A stretch of 64,000 nucleotides of DNA. Origin: Leptodactylus fallax. Lineage: Eukaryota; Chordata; Amphibia; Anura; Leptodactylidae. Numbering within the stretch: the stretch's first letter is position 1; every line of letters starts with the position of its first letter. The stretch lies in contig CAMRHE010000331.1 of the NCBI GenBank assembly GCA_947044405.1, forward strand, positions 682,001 through 746,000, written 5' to 3'. Shown one piece after another: positions 22,916-33,779 of the stretch. A model generated the notes under the pieces. It worked only from the letters and a program-made list of their open reading frames with translations. It did not search any database and had not been told where the DNA came from. Position numbers and translations under genes: made by a program.

Positions 22916-24261
22916 AGAAAGTTCTGGAGCTGGAATCAGAGATTTGTGCGCTACAGAAGGCGTTAGAATTGGGAAAAGCTGCCAGCATAGAGGTAGAGAA
23001 AGGAGAATCATTAAGTCAGACAGACATGAGTGATCCTGCAAAATGTGAGGAAACCAATGAGGTTCAAAGCCTAGAGGGCTGTGAGATGGTAAATAAGGTG
23101 AAGGGTCACCAAAAGTGTGGAACAAGAGTCCGTAAGAAGACTGACCACGCATATGTTGTCCCAACAGCTAAAGTGTCTGAAGCCATTGTGGATAAAGGTG
23201 TTGCTGTGCCTGTCTCTAGCCAAATGTCTGGTGGACAAACGGTGAATAATGACTCCATGTTGTCTGTGAAGGGGGAGTCAGGAAGTAAGAGATGGTTACA
23301 TGTCACCAATGATGTGACAGTTGTTAAAGACATGCCAGAAAATGTAGTTCAGCGTGATCTATTATGTGAGGGTGTACGGTATGGCCCTCGTGCAGAAGGA
23401 GAAGATATTGCAGTACAGAGATTGTGTATCTCAAACAAAGAGGAGAGCAAGCAGCCTATGTCTCCTAAACTTCTAAGCCTTGATGGTGATGGCAAAGTTT
23501 GCTTTGAGATGAAGGTTACGGAAAAAGTTCCCGTGATACAGTTATACTCTAAAGACATTGATGTGCATGAAGTACGTGTTAGTTGGTCTCTGAGCTCCTG
23601 TGGATTCAGGATAGGAGAAGATGAAGATTCTTATGGCTATTCACTAAAGGAATCAAAGTCCTGCAATGGGATAGCTGAAGACTATGGCGAGAGATGTGAT
23701 GAAAATGATGTGATCCCCTGTATGGCGAATTGTGAAGATGATGAAGGAATACTTGCTTTTGCACAGAAGGGCCAGGAGCTTGGTGTAGCAGTTAAAGTGA
23801 GGAGAAACCGGAAATGTCGAGTAGCCGGAATCTGGAAAGTGATGAGAAGACGGAAAACTCGATGGAGCGGAATTTGGAAGAAAAGACCGCCAGATTGGGA
23901 CTTCTGGAGACACAATGGACAGGTTGAAGAGGGACTTCATCATAGGATGTCTTGTCACATTGTAGCTCACCCCATGGGTAGTGAGCTGAGGGGGAGGGTA
24001 TGTAAGTATGTGAGCCAGAGGGCGCTGTTGAGCGACCCAGGAGAGGCCAGAAAAGGCTCTCAGCCACGCCTTTGGGTGGTGGCACGTAACTCCAGAGGGG
24101 CTGGAGCATCCTGCAGGAAGCAGGAAGTAGTGGACCAGCGAAGACAGAGAGAGAGGCTCTGTCCCACAGGGCTGGCGTCCACAGGAGTGGACCAGCGAGG
24201 ACAGAGAGATAGGCTCTGTCCCACAGGGCTGGCATCCACAGAGGACTGTTGCTGGAGCTGA
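22916..24261 (+). CDS. Second cargo frame, -1 relative to the coiled-coil ORF
   Basis: An open frame in the -1 register relative to the first; it reads back past the first ORF's stop (22913-22915) as [20 protein letters not shown], still heptad-like, so the two frames probably once formed one protein or are joined by frameshifting. About 445 codons, acidic and Ser/Val-rich, with Cys pairs but no domain I recognise. The last section ([20 protein letters not shown]) is basic. The frame runs through the polypurine tract into the 3' LTR, stopping at about 24261, so the final 85 or so residues are LTR-encoded. Function unknown. Confidence 0.6.
23987..24000 (+). promoter_or_regulatory. Polypurine tract
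   Basis: GAGGGGGAGGGTA directly before the 3' LTR start, the standard plus-strand priming site of LTR elements. Confidence 0.8.
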
Positions 24262-24483
24262 GCAACAGTCAGGACAGTTAGGGGCTCAAGGAGTGAGTTA
24301 GGACCCTAACTGTGGCCTAGGTTTTTTGTTGTTTTGCTGTGTTGCAGTTAAGTTGAATAAAGCCACTTTTATTTACACTTGGACCGTCTGAAAGCTATCT
24401 TTCCGGCGCCCAGTACCACGAACCACCGCTGTCCGGACCAGGAGTCTGCCGCCATTTTGAGTTTAATTCCCCAAGCTGTCACA
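24001..24483 (+). mobile_element. 3' LTR (483 bp)
   Basis: Same as the 5' LTR except for a few substitutions and only two instead of three 57-bp internal units (24128-24245). It ends in GTCACA followed by ATAT, matching the ATAT before 19765. Confidence 0.9.
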
Positions 24484-24654
24484 ATATATATACACACACA
24501 ATTCTGATAATGCCTGGTAACAGCACAACAGTGACTATGTATAAATACTATCCCCTGATAACAGAGAACAACAGTAATCAGAGATAGGTTATCAGCTCGC
24601 ATGTAGGTGAGGCAGACAGTACAGAAGATGAAGACATTGAGAAATATCCATTAT

Positions 24655-24916
24655 TTATTTATTATGTTTACTTGTACAGCACCAGTGCATTACGGACATT
24701 GACAGTCACTTTCCCATATAGTATCACAATCTATATTCCCTATCAGTATGTTTTTGGAGTGTGGGAGGAAATCGGAGTACCCGGAGGAAACCCACGTAAA
24801 CACGGGGAGAACATACAAACTCCTTGCAGGATTGTCCTTGTCCTTGGCAGGATTCAAACCCAAAACTCCAGCGCTGCAAGGCTGCAGTGCTAACCACTGA
24901 GCCACCGTGCTGCCCA
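24655..24916 (-). mobile_element. tRNA-derived SINE, near full length
   Basis: On the minus strand it begins GGGCAGCACGGTGGCTCAGT, continues with a tRNA-like promoter (B-box-like GGGTTTGAATCC), the conserved 'gtatgttctccccgtgttt' and 'tcctcccacactccaaaaac' body, the ...CATACTGATAGGGAAT... module and an A/T-rich tail. Very widespread in fish and frog genomes. The head is also seen as tandem fragments at 49196-49290 and the tail at 5303-5425. Confidence 0.7.
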
Positions 24917-25018
24917 TACCATCACACATAGACATCCCAACTACATACACATCACACACACACAGCTCTGCTACATAAATCCTGATCCAGACACATGATG
25001 TCAGCAGAGATCTGATCA

Positions 25019-25090
25019 TGTGACTTATTGACTCCTCCCACACGTGACATCATCACAGGTCCTGTAACCACAGCTGCAGTACAGGAGGAG
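25019..25090 (+). promoter_or_regulatory. Probable non-coding exon 1 / promoter of zinc-finger gene 1
   Basis: One of three copies (also 37476 and 45883) of a block with ACTCCTCCCAC, a GTGACATCATCACAGG core and ACAGGAGGAG followed by a splice donor (GTAGGTG at 25091). It lies 1.56 kb upstream of the first coding exon of gene 1 on the same strand. The repeated association with KRAB-like zinc-finger copies and the conserved donor suggest a first exon; no TATA box is evident. Confidence 0.5.
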
Positions 25091-25309
25091 GTAGGTGTGT
25101 GCGGTCACCACAATGTCTCTAACCCTCAGATTTATGTTAGATCGCACTATTGTTCTGGGGACCTGAAAGACGGAGACCCTGTCCACTTACAGAGCGGTTA
25201 CCTGCGGAAATTTGTGGACCTTATAGACTATAATGGGGTCTGCTGGGTTTCCTCCTTGCAGGACTTTTCTCTTTGTCGACTTTCAGCAGAATCTCCTATA
25301 GAGATGTGA

Positions 25310-25744
25310 ATCCAGCCATACATGGCTTTTATTTTTTTGAAAAGCCAATTCTTCATCACTTTTCAATCAGACACAGCCCCAAATTTGCCTCCCAAATAAC
25401 AACAAACCTGTAGCACTAACAAGACATCAAAACGGGCTAATTGTTCTATAAAGCCATTGCTATTTGCACTATAACCGCCATGTGTGTCTAAAAATCCACA
25501 AGCAAGCACCTTTCCACCCAAAAAGGTAATTTTTAGAGTGTTTTAAAAATTAAATGTGTAAAAGTGAGTGTCGGTGCAGTTTTATGGTTAAACTCTGAGT
25601 TTGTATCCGCTGCATACCATCCATTTTTCCAAGACATACATATAACTGTCACTTTGGCTGTGTTTGTCTTACAGAGCGAGAACTAGGATAGATAGTGTAG
25701 AATACTCTTAGGGTTTCTAGGAACCTATGTTTTATAGATAGGTT
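25310..25744. other. Intronic stretch without recognised content
   Basis: Lies between the putative exon 1 and the coding exons of gene 1. No gene or repeat is recognised. Confidence 0.45.
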
Positions 25745-26026
25745 CGGAGGAGCCCTGACAGTGCCATACACTATGTTTTATAGATCTATAGTCCTAGGAG
25801 TCCTGACAGTGTCATACACTATGTTTTATAGATATATAGTCTTAGGAGTCCTGACAGTGTCATACACTATGTTTTATAGAGATATAGTCCTAGGAGCCCT
25901 GACAGTGTCATACGCTATGTTTTATAGATATATAGTCCTAGGAGCCCTGACAGTGTCATACACTATGTTTTATAGATATATAGTCCTAGGAGCCCTGACA
26001 GTGTCATACACTATGTTTTATAGATC
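25745..26026. repeat. 48-bp minisatellite, inverted copy (about 6 units)
   Basis: Reverse complement of the 7369-9360 unit (GGAGCCCTGACAGTGTCATA then CACTATGTTTTATAGATATA and TAGTCCTA). It occurs in the presumed first intron of zinc-finger gene 1. Confidence 0.93.
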
Positions 26027-26299
26027 TTGTTGATGGAGGAGGGACTTGTGTCGAGCACCTCCCGCAGGACCTTCTTGAATGATTTTTTTTCCCTGCAAAT
26101 CTTAAAACCTCTGGGTTGTTATCATGGACATCTTTAATAGATTGAATTAGACAGGGGGATCCCTGGCCTGTCCAAAAAGATGTAAAATGGTCACAAAAAT
26201 ATCCATATGGACTACTGATAGTTTTGTCTATGTAGAATCTATTACACAGAAAAAATATTACATATATCAAAACTGTAGACCTACAATTGGAGAAATGGT

Positions 26300-26590
26300 T
26301 CACTGTCCATTAATCCCCAAATTGGGGGTTAATCTGATACTCCGGGATAGAGCATTCCAGAGAAGTGGTGCAACTCGGGAGAAGTCTTGTATACGAGCGT
26401 GGGAGGTTCTGATAATAGAGGATGTTAGTCTTAGGTCATTGAGTGAACGGAGAGTACGGGTTGGGCGATAGACAGAGATGAGGGAGGAAATGTAGGGAGG
26501 TGCAGCATTATGGAGAGCCTTGTGGATGAGGGGGATAAGTTTATATTGTATTCTGTATTAAATAGGCAGCCAATGTAGTGACTGGCACAG
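26300..26590 (+). repeat. Interspersed repeat, class not determined
   Basis: Phrases such as GGGATAGAGCATTCCAGAGA, 'gcaactcgggagaagtcttg', 'gaggaaatgtagggaggtgcagc' and 'cagccaatgtagtgactggcacaga' are familiar as a vertebrate dispersed repeat, probably the 3' end of a LINE. It lies directly upstream of the ATG exon of zinc-finger gene 1 and is absent from gene 2. Confidence 0.45.
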
Positions 26591-26652
26591 ACCGGAGGCA
26601 TCGCTGTAGCGTCTAGACTGATAGACGAGGATTATTCCGGATTGTATTATCA

Positions 26653-29600
26653 ATGGACAAAGACAAAAAGAAGATGGCGGAACAAATATTACATCTCACC
26701 CTAGAGATCATCTACCAGCTTACTGGAGAGGTGAGAGATTCTGATGATGTCACATTACATCATTCTTATCTATAGTAATAACAGATGATATGACTGGAGA
26801 GGTGATGGACTCTGCACATGTATGTAGTGATATTTGTTAATGTGTCTCCCCATAACCAGGATTACACAGTAGTGAAGACGACCTCTAGTGGGCGCTGTCA
26901 GGCTCCTGTGTATGAAGGATATGGAGGAACCCTGAGCCCAATCCTGGAGCCTCCACCTCACCCCCTGATACAGGAGAAGATCAATGGACAGAAGATCCTA
27001 GAACTCACCAACAAGATGATTGAGCTGCTGACTGGAGAGGTGACACTGCTGGGAATGCTGGGACATTATAGAGTAACTGGAGGGGTCTGGGTGATGACTG
27101 TATCATTGTGTTGTCAGGTTCCTATAAGGTGTCAGGATGTCGCTGTCTATTTCTCCATGGAGGAGTGGGAGTATTTAGAAGGACACAAGGATCTGTACAA
27201 GGAGGTGATGATGGAGGACCACCAGCCCCTCACATCACCAGGTAATAGACATGACTATATACACATGGACTTCCATTATTTGTATGTACAGAATGAATTC
27301 AGTCCCTGTCTGTGTTTCCTACAGGTAGATCCAGTAAGAGGACAACACCGGAGAGATGTCCCAGTCCTCTTCTTCCACAGGATGATCAGGTAGATGGAGA
27401 TATTCCCTATGATGTGTAGACGGGCTGTGAAGTCCTTGTGTCTCTTTCCTTCGTTGCTGACTTAAAATATTTATTTCACAGCCTCAGGATAAAGATCTGA
27501 ACAATGTTATGGCCACAGCAATAAAGGAAGAGCCCTATGTGAGTGGTTATGAGGAGTGTGAGGAGGACATCCCTACAGGGAACCGCCCAGGTGAGGAGAC
27601 ACCACTGAATATACCACAGAACAGGCACAGATTCTACTGGAAGAGATTATTTTGTGTAGAATTTTTAAGGGGTTGGTCAGGATTTTTTTTTCATAAATAT
27701 CTGATGGGTTGTGGGCAAAGAACAAGGACAAGAGGTCTGAAGCAGTTGGCTCCAATCATTGTATAGTGTGAGGGAAGCTATTTTGGAGCCCATTGAAGTT
27801 AATTTATCTATGTGCAAAATGTTCATATTTTGGTAACATGCTCCCCCCCCCAAAAAAAACCAGTATAAAAAGTCATAAATAACATACAGTGGGGGGAAAA
27901 AGTATTTAGTCAGCCACCAATTGTGCAAGTTCTCCCACTTAAAAAGATGAGGCCAGCCTGTAATTGTCATCATAGGTAGACCTCAACTATGAGAGACAAA
28001 ATGAGAAAACTAATCCAGAAAATCACATTGTCTGATTTTTTTTTTTTAAGAATTTATTTGCAAATTATGGTGGAAAATAAGTATTTGGTCACCTACAAAC
28101 AAGCAAGATTTCTGTCTCTCACAGACCTGTAACTTCTTCTTTAAGAGGCTCCTCTGTACTCCACTCATTACCTGTAGTAATGGCTCCTGTTTGACATTGT
28201 TATCAGTATAAAAGACACCTGTCCACAACCTCAAACAGTCACACTCCAAACTCCACTATGGTGAAGACCAAAGAGCTGTGGAAGGACCAGAAACAAAATG
28301 GTAGCCCTGCACCAGGCTGGGAAGACTGAATCTGCAATAGGCAAGCAGCTTGGTGTGAAGAAATCAACTGTGGGAGCAATAATTAGAAAATGGAAGACAT
28401 ACAAGACCACTGATAATCTCCCTCCATCAGGGGCTCCACGCAAGATCTCACCCCGTGGGGGCAAAATGATCACAAGAACGATGAGCAAAAATCCCAGAAC
28501 CCCACGGGGGACCTAGTGAATGACCTGCAGAAAGCTGGGACTAACGTAACAAAGGCTACCGTCAGTAACACACTAGGTCGCCAGGGACTCAGATACTGCA
28601 GTGCCAGACGTGTCCCCCTGCTTAAGCCAGTACATATCCGGGCCCGTCTGAAGTTTGCTAGAGAGCATTTGGATGTTCCAGAAGAGTATTGGGAGAATGT
28701 CATATGGTCAGATGAAACCAAAGTAGAACTGTTTGGTAGAAACACAACTCGTCGTGTTTGGAGGAGAGTGAATGCTGAGTTGCATCCAAAGAACACCATA
28801 CCTACTGTGAAGCATGGGGGGGGCAACATCATGCTTTGGGGCTGTTTCTCTGCAAAGGGACCAGGACGACTGATCCGTGTACATGAAAGAATGAATGAGG
28901 CCATGTATTGTGAGATTTTGAGTGCAAACTCCTTCCATCAGCAAGGACATTGAAGATGAAACGTGGCTGGGTCTTTCAGCATGACAATGATCCCAAGCAC
29001 ACCGCCAGGGCAACGAAGGAGCGGCTTCGTAAGAAGCATTTCAAGGTCCTGGAGTGGCCTAGCCAGTCTCCAGATCTCAACCCCATAGAAAACCTTTGGA
29101 GGGAGTTGAAAGTCCGTGTTGCCCAGTGACAGCCCCAAAACATCCCTGCTCTAGAGGAGATCTGCATGGAGGAATGGGCCAACATACCAGCAACAGTGTG
29201 TGCCAACCTTGTGAAGACTTACAGAAAACGTTTGACCTCTGTCATTGCCAACAAAGGATATAGAACAAAGTATTGAGATGAACTTTTGTTATTGACCAAA
29301 TACTTATTTTCCACCATAATTTGCAAATTCTTAAAAAATCAGATAATGTGATTTTTTGAATTTGTTTTCTCATTTTGTCTCTCATAGTTGAGGTCTACCT
29401 ATGATGTCAATTACAGGCCGGCCTCATCTTTTTAAGTGGGAGAACTTGCACAATTGGTGGCTGACTAAATACTTTTTTCCCCACTTTACAAAGCAAAAAT
29501 CGTACCAATAAAGTCTACAGACTGCCCAACAAAAAAAAAAGTTTATTTAATATCTGAATATTTTTGGAACTTATGTAAAATAGTAAAAATCCGTTTTCTT

Positions 29601-30387
29601 CTTGTCAGATGACTGTACCAGGAGCTCAGAGGGACATCTGATATCTACAGATTATAAAGCAGAGGATCATGGTATCAAACAAGATCCATATGAAGAACAT
29701 GTCATTACCCCAGATATACCCTCAGCCCTTCACAGCAAAGATCTATCATCTGATCCTATTATACACGTCCAATCTTCTGATTCATCACAGCAAAATAAAT
29801 GTCACCGAAGGAGAGAACATCAAAGAGCTCACACAGGAGAGAAGCCATTCTCATGTTCAAAATGTGGTAAATGCTTTACAACAAAATCAGGTCTTATTAT
29901 GCATCAGAGAATTCACACAGGGGAGAAGCCTTATTCATGTTCAGAGTGTGCCAAATGTTTTACTAACAAACGAAGTCTTGATTTACATGAGAAAACTCAC
30001 ACAGGAGAAAAACCATTCTCATGCTCAGAATGCGGAAAATGTTTTACTCATAAAATTAATTTTCTTGTACATCAAAGAACTCACACAGGAGAGAAGCCAT
30101 TTTCATGCTTGGAATGTGGGAAATTTTTTATACAGAAAAAAAATCTTGTTTTACATGAGAAAAGTCACACAGGAGAGAAGCCTTACTCATGCTCAGAGTG
30201 TGGAAAATGTTTTACAAGAAAATCAAGTCTTATTATACATCAGAAAACTCACACAGGAGAGAAACCATTTTCATGTTCAGAGTGTGGGAAATTTTTTATT
30301 CAGAAAAAAAAATCTTGTTTTACATCAGAAAAGTCACACAGGAGAGAAGCCTTACTCATGCTCAGAGTGTGGCAAATGTTTTACTAA
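26653..30387 (+). CDS. KRAB-like C2H2 zinc-finger gene 1 (frameshifted)
   Basis: Six coding exons with consensus splice sites: 26653-26730, 26860-27039, 27118-27241, 27325-27389, 27482-27590 and 29609-30387. Phases fit (total 1335 bases, 444 residues plus stop). Exons 1-2 encode [15 protein letters not shown] and an LTGE...[19 protein letters not shown] segment typical of frog zinc-finger proteins. Exon 3 encodes a KRAB-A-like box ([17 protein letters not shown] ... LYKEVMMED), predicted to recruit co-repressors in the nucleus. The last exon carries C2H2 fingers with TGEKP linkers. Five fingers are intact; the sixth is broken by a ninth A in a homopolymer at 30304-30312 and the frame ends at 30387. 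A further six fingers continue in the next frame to 30868. As read, a shortened protein could be made. It could be a pseudogene, or the extra A could be an assembly error. The last intron holds a Tc1 element. Confidence 0.85.
27118..27241 (+). CDS. KRAB-like exon of zinc-finger gene 1
   Basis: Acceptor TTGTCAG before 27118 and donor GTAATA at 27242. It encodes [20 protein letters not shown] and a following [16 protein letters not shown], matching the KRAB A-box core (DVAVxFSxEEWxxL). It is nearly identical to 52900-53023. Confidence 0.85.
27887..29486 (+). mobile_element. Tc1/mariner element 3 in last intron of gene 1
   Basis: Inverted repeats CAGTGGGGGGAAAAAGTATT ... AATACTTTTTTCCCCACT, with TA at 27885-27886 and 29487-29488. 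Length 1.6 kb. It is the same subfamily as 53600-55190, but inserted about 110 bases away in the paralogous intron and in the opposite orientation. Confidence 0.93.
28258..29276 (+). pseudogene. Tc1-like transposase, frame-broken
   Basis: Starts [10 protein letters not shown] at 28258, with an early deletion or frameshift before [20 protein letters not shown] (helix-turn-helix), a frame break near 28510, the first catalytic Asp in [13 protein letters not shown], a break near 28945, then [14 protein letters not shown] and [11 protein letters not shown] with the remaining Asp and Glu. A TGA lies at about 29127 (AQ*QPQN) and the natural end KGYRTKY at 29274. The protein is dead but was recently a typical 340-residue DDE transposase. 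Confidence 0.9.
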
Positions 30388-30868
30388 CAAACGAAGTCTT
30401 GTTTTACATGAGAAAATTCACACAGGAGAGAAGCCTTACTCGTGCTCGGAATGCGGGAAATGTTTTGTTCAGAAAACCTATCTTGTTAAACATCAAAGAA
30501 CTCACACAGGAGAGAAGCCATTTTCATGCTTGGAATGTGGCAAATGTTTCACTCAGAAAATAAATTTTGTTGTACATCAAAGAACTCACACAGGAGAGAA
30601 GCCATTTTCATGCTTGGAATGTGGCAAATGTTTTACTCAGAAAATAAATTTTGTTGTACATCAAAGATCGCACACAGGAGAGAAGCCATTTTCATGCTCA
30701 GAATGTGGGAAATGTTTTACAAGAAAATCAAGTCTTGTTTTACATGAGAAAACCCACACAGGAGAGAAGCGTTTCCCATGTTCAGAATGTGGTAAATGTT
30801 TTATTCAGAAATCAGATCTTACTAAACATCAAATAATTCACAAGATTTCAAAAGAATTCACAGGGTGA
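29609..30868 (+). pseudogene. Zinc-finger exon of gene 1: 12 fingers, one frameshift
   Basis: Fingers run F/Y-S-C-x2-C-GKCF-x7-L-x2-H-x3-H with HTGEKP linkers. Fingers 1-5 are in the frame of the upstream exons; finger 6 contains the A9 run (30304-30312) where the equivalent finger 4 has A8 (30136-30143); fingers 7-12 are in the new frame and end [12 protein letters not shown] at 30868. Some fingers are near-duplicates (two with [11 protein letters not shown]), showing recent internal duplication. Finger-like sequence degenerates further to about 30965. Confidence 0.88.
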
Positions 30869-31210
30869 AGTTTTATTCAAGCACAGAATGTGGCAAATGC
30901 TTAAACTCCACATTAGGGCTTGCTATCCATCAAAGAACTCACACTGGAGAGAAGCCATTCTCAAGTTTTGGAAAAATACCAAAAAATACATAAAAATAGG
31001 CTTAAGGTGACTGATCTGTTTTTCACATTTGTAATATGTAATGGGATGTAATAACATATGATGTCTGTACTATTAAATTGCAATGTTTGTGACTATTTTC
31101 TCCCCAACTGATGACTCTCTATGGTACATAGCCCCTTTTATGGCCCCCACATTAGGCCATTCCAGTAGGTAATGCTGAAATTCACTCACCCATCCTCCAT
31201 TCCTGTTCAG
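30869..31210 (+). other. 3' UTR of zinc-finger gene 1
   Basis: Residual finger-like sequence, then the block shared with 57674-58015 and 6173-6455. ATTAAA at 31072-31077 is a polyadenylation signal candidate. Confidence 0.55.
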
Positions 31211-31331
31211 GGTCGCCTCCACTTCAGCTTTCGAAGGGCACTGCTGTAGGCAAACAGGGTTTTTTTTAACAGGTGAACGCAAAGATGGTCAAATAATGAC
31301 TATAATCACCAGAATATAGTAAAATAATAAG

Positions 31332-32411
31332 TGTTGCGGGAAATTAGCTCGGAAGCAGCAGCGCAGCGGACCCAAACAGTCAGAGACAAGAACACAGTGT
31401 CTGGTGAAACCCGGGTTTTGCCCGTGTTTTTATTTTGAAAAAATAAACAAAATACAGCCTTAACTTGAGGCAAAAACAGAAACCTGCTCGACTGAGCTCT
31501 AACTAAACATAAACTTCCCTCACTATACGAGCTGCTTACTATCAACCCGCTCCATAATACTGTAGTTTTTTTTCAGGGGGTGTAAGCTTCCTGCTCAGGT
31601 AGGTGACTGGGTGTTCTTCACTCCCAACCACTTGTGACAACACTGTGCCTAACCCCACATCAGAGGCGTCAGCCTTGATCATAAATTCCTTGCTAAAGTC
31701 AGTTGTAACATAAAACCAATTTTAATTCCTGGAATTCCCCCTCTACCTCCTTACTCCAGTTGACCATGACAGAATTACCTCCCTTAGTGAAGTCTGTCAA
31801 AGGAGCTGCAATGGTTGCAAAGTTTGGTATAAACCTGCGATAGTATCCCACAATCCCCAAAAAATCTCTCACTTGCTTTATATTTAGGGGACCGGGCCAA
31901 TTTTGGATGGTTTCCACTTTATTTACCTGGGGTTTTATTACCCCTCTTCCTGTTACGTACCCAAGATATCGGGCTTCTTCAAGACCCAAAGCACACTTTT
32001 TTTGGGCTGGCTGTTAATCCTGCTTTTTGGCAAATCACTCTCTCAGTCCTTACTAGAGATGACAATATCATCCAGATATGCTGAAGTGTACCTACGATGG
32101 GGCTTAAGATCTCTATCCATCAACCTTTGGAAAGTTGCCAGAGACCCATGTAAACTAAAAGGTTATGGTCACATACTGGAAGAGATCGCCCGGGGTAACA
32201 AAAGCAGTTTTCTCTTTAGCCCTTTCAGTAAGCGGCACCTGTGAGTACCCTTTGGTTAGGTCAAGGGTAGAGAAATACATAGCATGACCCAGTCTCTCAA
32301 TTAACTCATTGACTCTGGGCATCGGGTAGGCATCAAATTTTGACACTTCATTTAATTTACGAAAGTCATTACAGAACTTTATGGTAGCATCTAGTTTGGG
32401 AATCCGGACAA
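31332..32411 (-). mobile_element. Gypsy reverse transcriptase/RNase H fragment with possible LTR remnant (copy 1)
   Basis: On the minus strand: fragments SKFDAYPMPRVNELIERLG, YFSTLDLTKGYSQVPLT, then (31989-31699) ARYLGYVTGRGV and RDFLGIVGYYRRFIPNFATI, and at 31700-31570 the start of RNase H (K-A-D-A-S-D-V-G-like). This is a Ty3/Gypsy polymerase of the type related to SCAN-like gag elements. 31332-31555 starts TGTTGCGGG and has AATAAA-like sequence and may be LTR. It is broken, has no integrase, and is cut at 32411 by the 35-bp minisatellite. It is nearly identical to 58138-59212. Confidence 0.8.
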
Positions 32412-32763
32412 TTCTGTTACTGATCTCTCTGTATTTCTGTATACTATTCTGTTACTGATCTCTCTGTATTTCTGTATACTATTCTGTTACTGATCTCTCT
32501 GTATTTCTGTATACTATTCTGTTACTGATCTCTGTATACTATTCTGTTACTGATCTCTCTGTATTTCTGTATACTATTCTGTTACTGATCGCTCTGTATT
32601 TCTCTATACTATGTTGTTACTGATCGCTCTGTATTTCTGTATACTATTCTGTTACTGATCGCTCTGTATTTCTGTATATTATTCTGTTACTGATCGCTCT
32701 GTATTTCTGTATACTATTCTGTTACTGATCTCTCTGTATTTCTGTATACTATTCTGTTACTGA
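32412..32763. repeat. 35-bp minisatellite, array A (about 10 copies)
   Basis: Unit ATTCTGTTACTGATC followed by TCTCTGTATTTCTGTATACT, period 35 with some short units. Left neighbour is the Gypsy fragment; right neighbour is the block duplicated at 40994. Confidence 0.95.
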
Positions 32764-33779
32764 TCAGTAAGACATTAACCCTGTTATATCACATCAATAA
32801 GACACTATGATTTTCTGGAAAAACACATGTCTTATTACATTCCACCCCTTGTCTTACAGATGTGATACATGACATTATACCATATTAATAGCCGGTATAT
32901 TCTACATATTTTACCATATTTATTATTCTTTACCTTCCCTTTATCTGTTCTAACAGAAAACCACGTAGGTCACAATTGAGCTTAAAATAATAAGAATAGA
33001 TACAAAAATAAAAAAAAAAACAACAACCTGTGTGTTGGACTAACAAGCCCAGAAATACATGTTGAGGGTCACTATTGTCTTTCTGTAGAGAGCTTCTTTT
33101 CTTCTGATCTTCTTTAAAAACTACAAAGTTTCTGCTGCAGGGCAACAGTATGATGTCACTATGATGTCACTGTACCACTTGGATAGGCTGAGAATCAGTC
33201 CCTTAACAATTTGTCATAATATTTCATCCCTCTTTTTGTCTCTATGTGAGGGGAATACAGGTGTGTCCATGCTTGTGAGTGCAGGTACAGAGCAAAGAAA
33301 CCAAACTTGATGCCTTAGTCCAAATAACTCAGTCTAGACTACTTAGTCCATAAACAGTATCAGTAATGCCGTTTGTGGCTGTAATCTTTATGGGGTGCAT
33401 TATAAAACTTTGCACCCCCCTTCATCACCTGAATAAACAAGGTAACAAATATCACACTTTAACATTGTCAGTCCAACAACTACCTACCCAAAGGGATCTG
33501 GGGGGTCAATCTTGGTGTCTACACGATGGAAACATCGACACAAACCCTGTCATATCCCTCGCTTGAAACTACAGTCATCCGGCGAGGAGTTATTATTGTA
33601 TATAGTTTTCTGGTCCAAGGATTTAGGGCTGGGCCTCATCTACCGTGACATCACACAGGAAGGAGACTCGCCCAGGTATATGGTCTCAGTCCAGGGAGTG
33701 AAGGTAGCTCTTACCCTGGGAGAGATGTGAGGTCACACATGTCTTGTTGTTGATGTAAGGAAGTGCCCTGGGGCTAAAC
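32764..33779. repeat. Duplicated segment B, copy 1
   Basis: Matches 40994-41711 plus 42305-42610 at about 97% by eye (CAGTAAGACATTAACCCTGT start; 'gtaaggaagtgccct' end). Copy 2 has about 600 extra bases at 41712-42304. No gene is recognised in it; 33780-34289 beyond it is also without recognisable content. Confidence 0.8.

Larger units (their letters stand above)
19765..24483 (+). mobile_element. LTR retroelement carrying a myosin-tail-derived coiled-coil ORF
   Basis: A complete-ended 4.7-kb LTR element: 5' LTR 19765-20306, primer site from 20309, cargo ORFs 20795-24261, polypurine tract 23987-24000, 3' LTR 24001-24483, and ATAT on both outer sides. No gag, protease, reverse transcriptase or integrase is visible in the 3.7-kb interior. 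The cargo contains about 255 residues clearly related to the rod of non-muscle/smooth-muscle myosin II heavy chain. The stretch is uninterrupted by introns, which fits capture of a spliced host transcript. The two LTRs differ by only a few percent by eye, apart from one repeat unit, implying a fairly recent insertion. Mobilisation must have come from enzymes made elsewhere. Confidence 0.88.

Noticed and set aside
24655..24916. A functional tRNA gene in the tRNA-like head
   Set aside because: Only promoter-box similarity of a SINE is present; no cloverleaf with an acceptor stem could be drawn.
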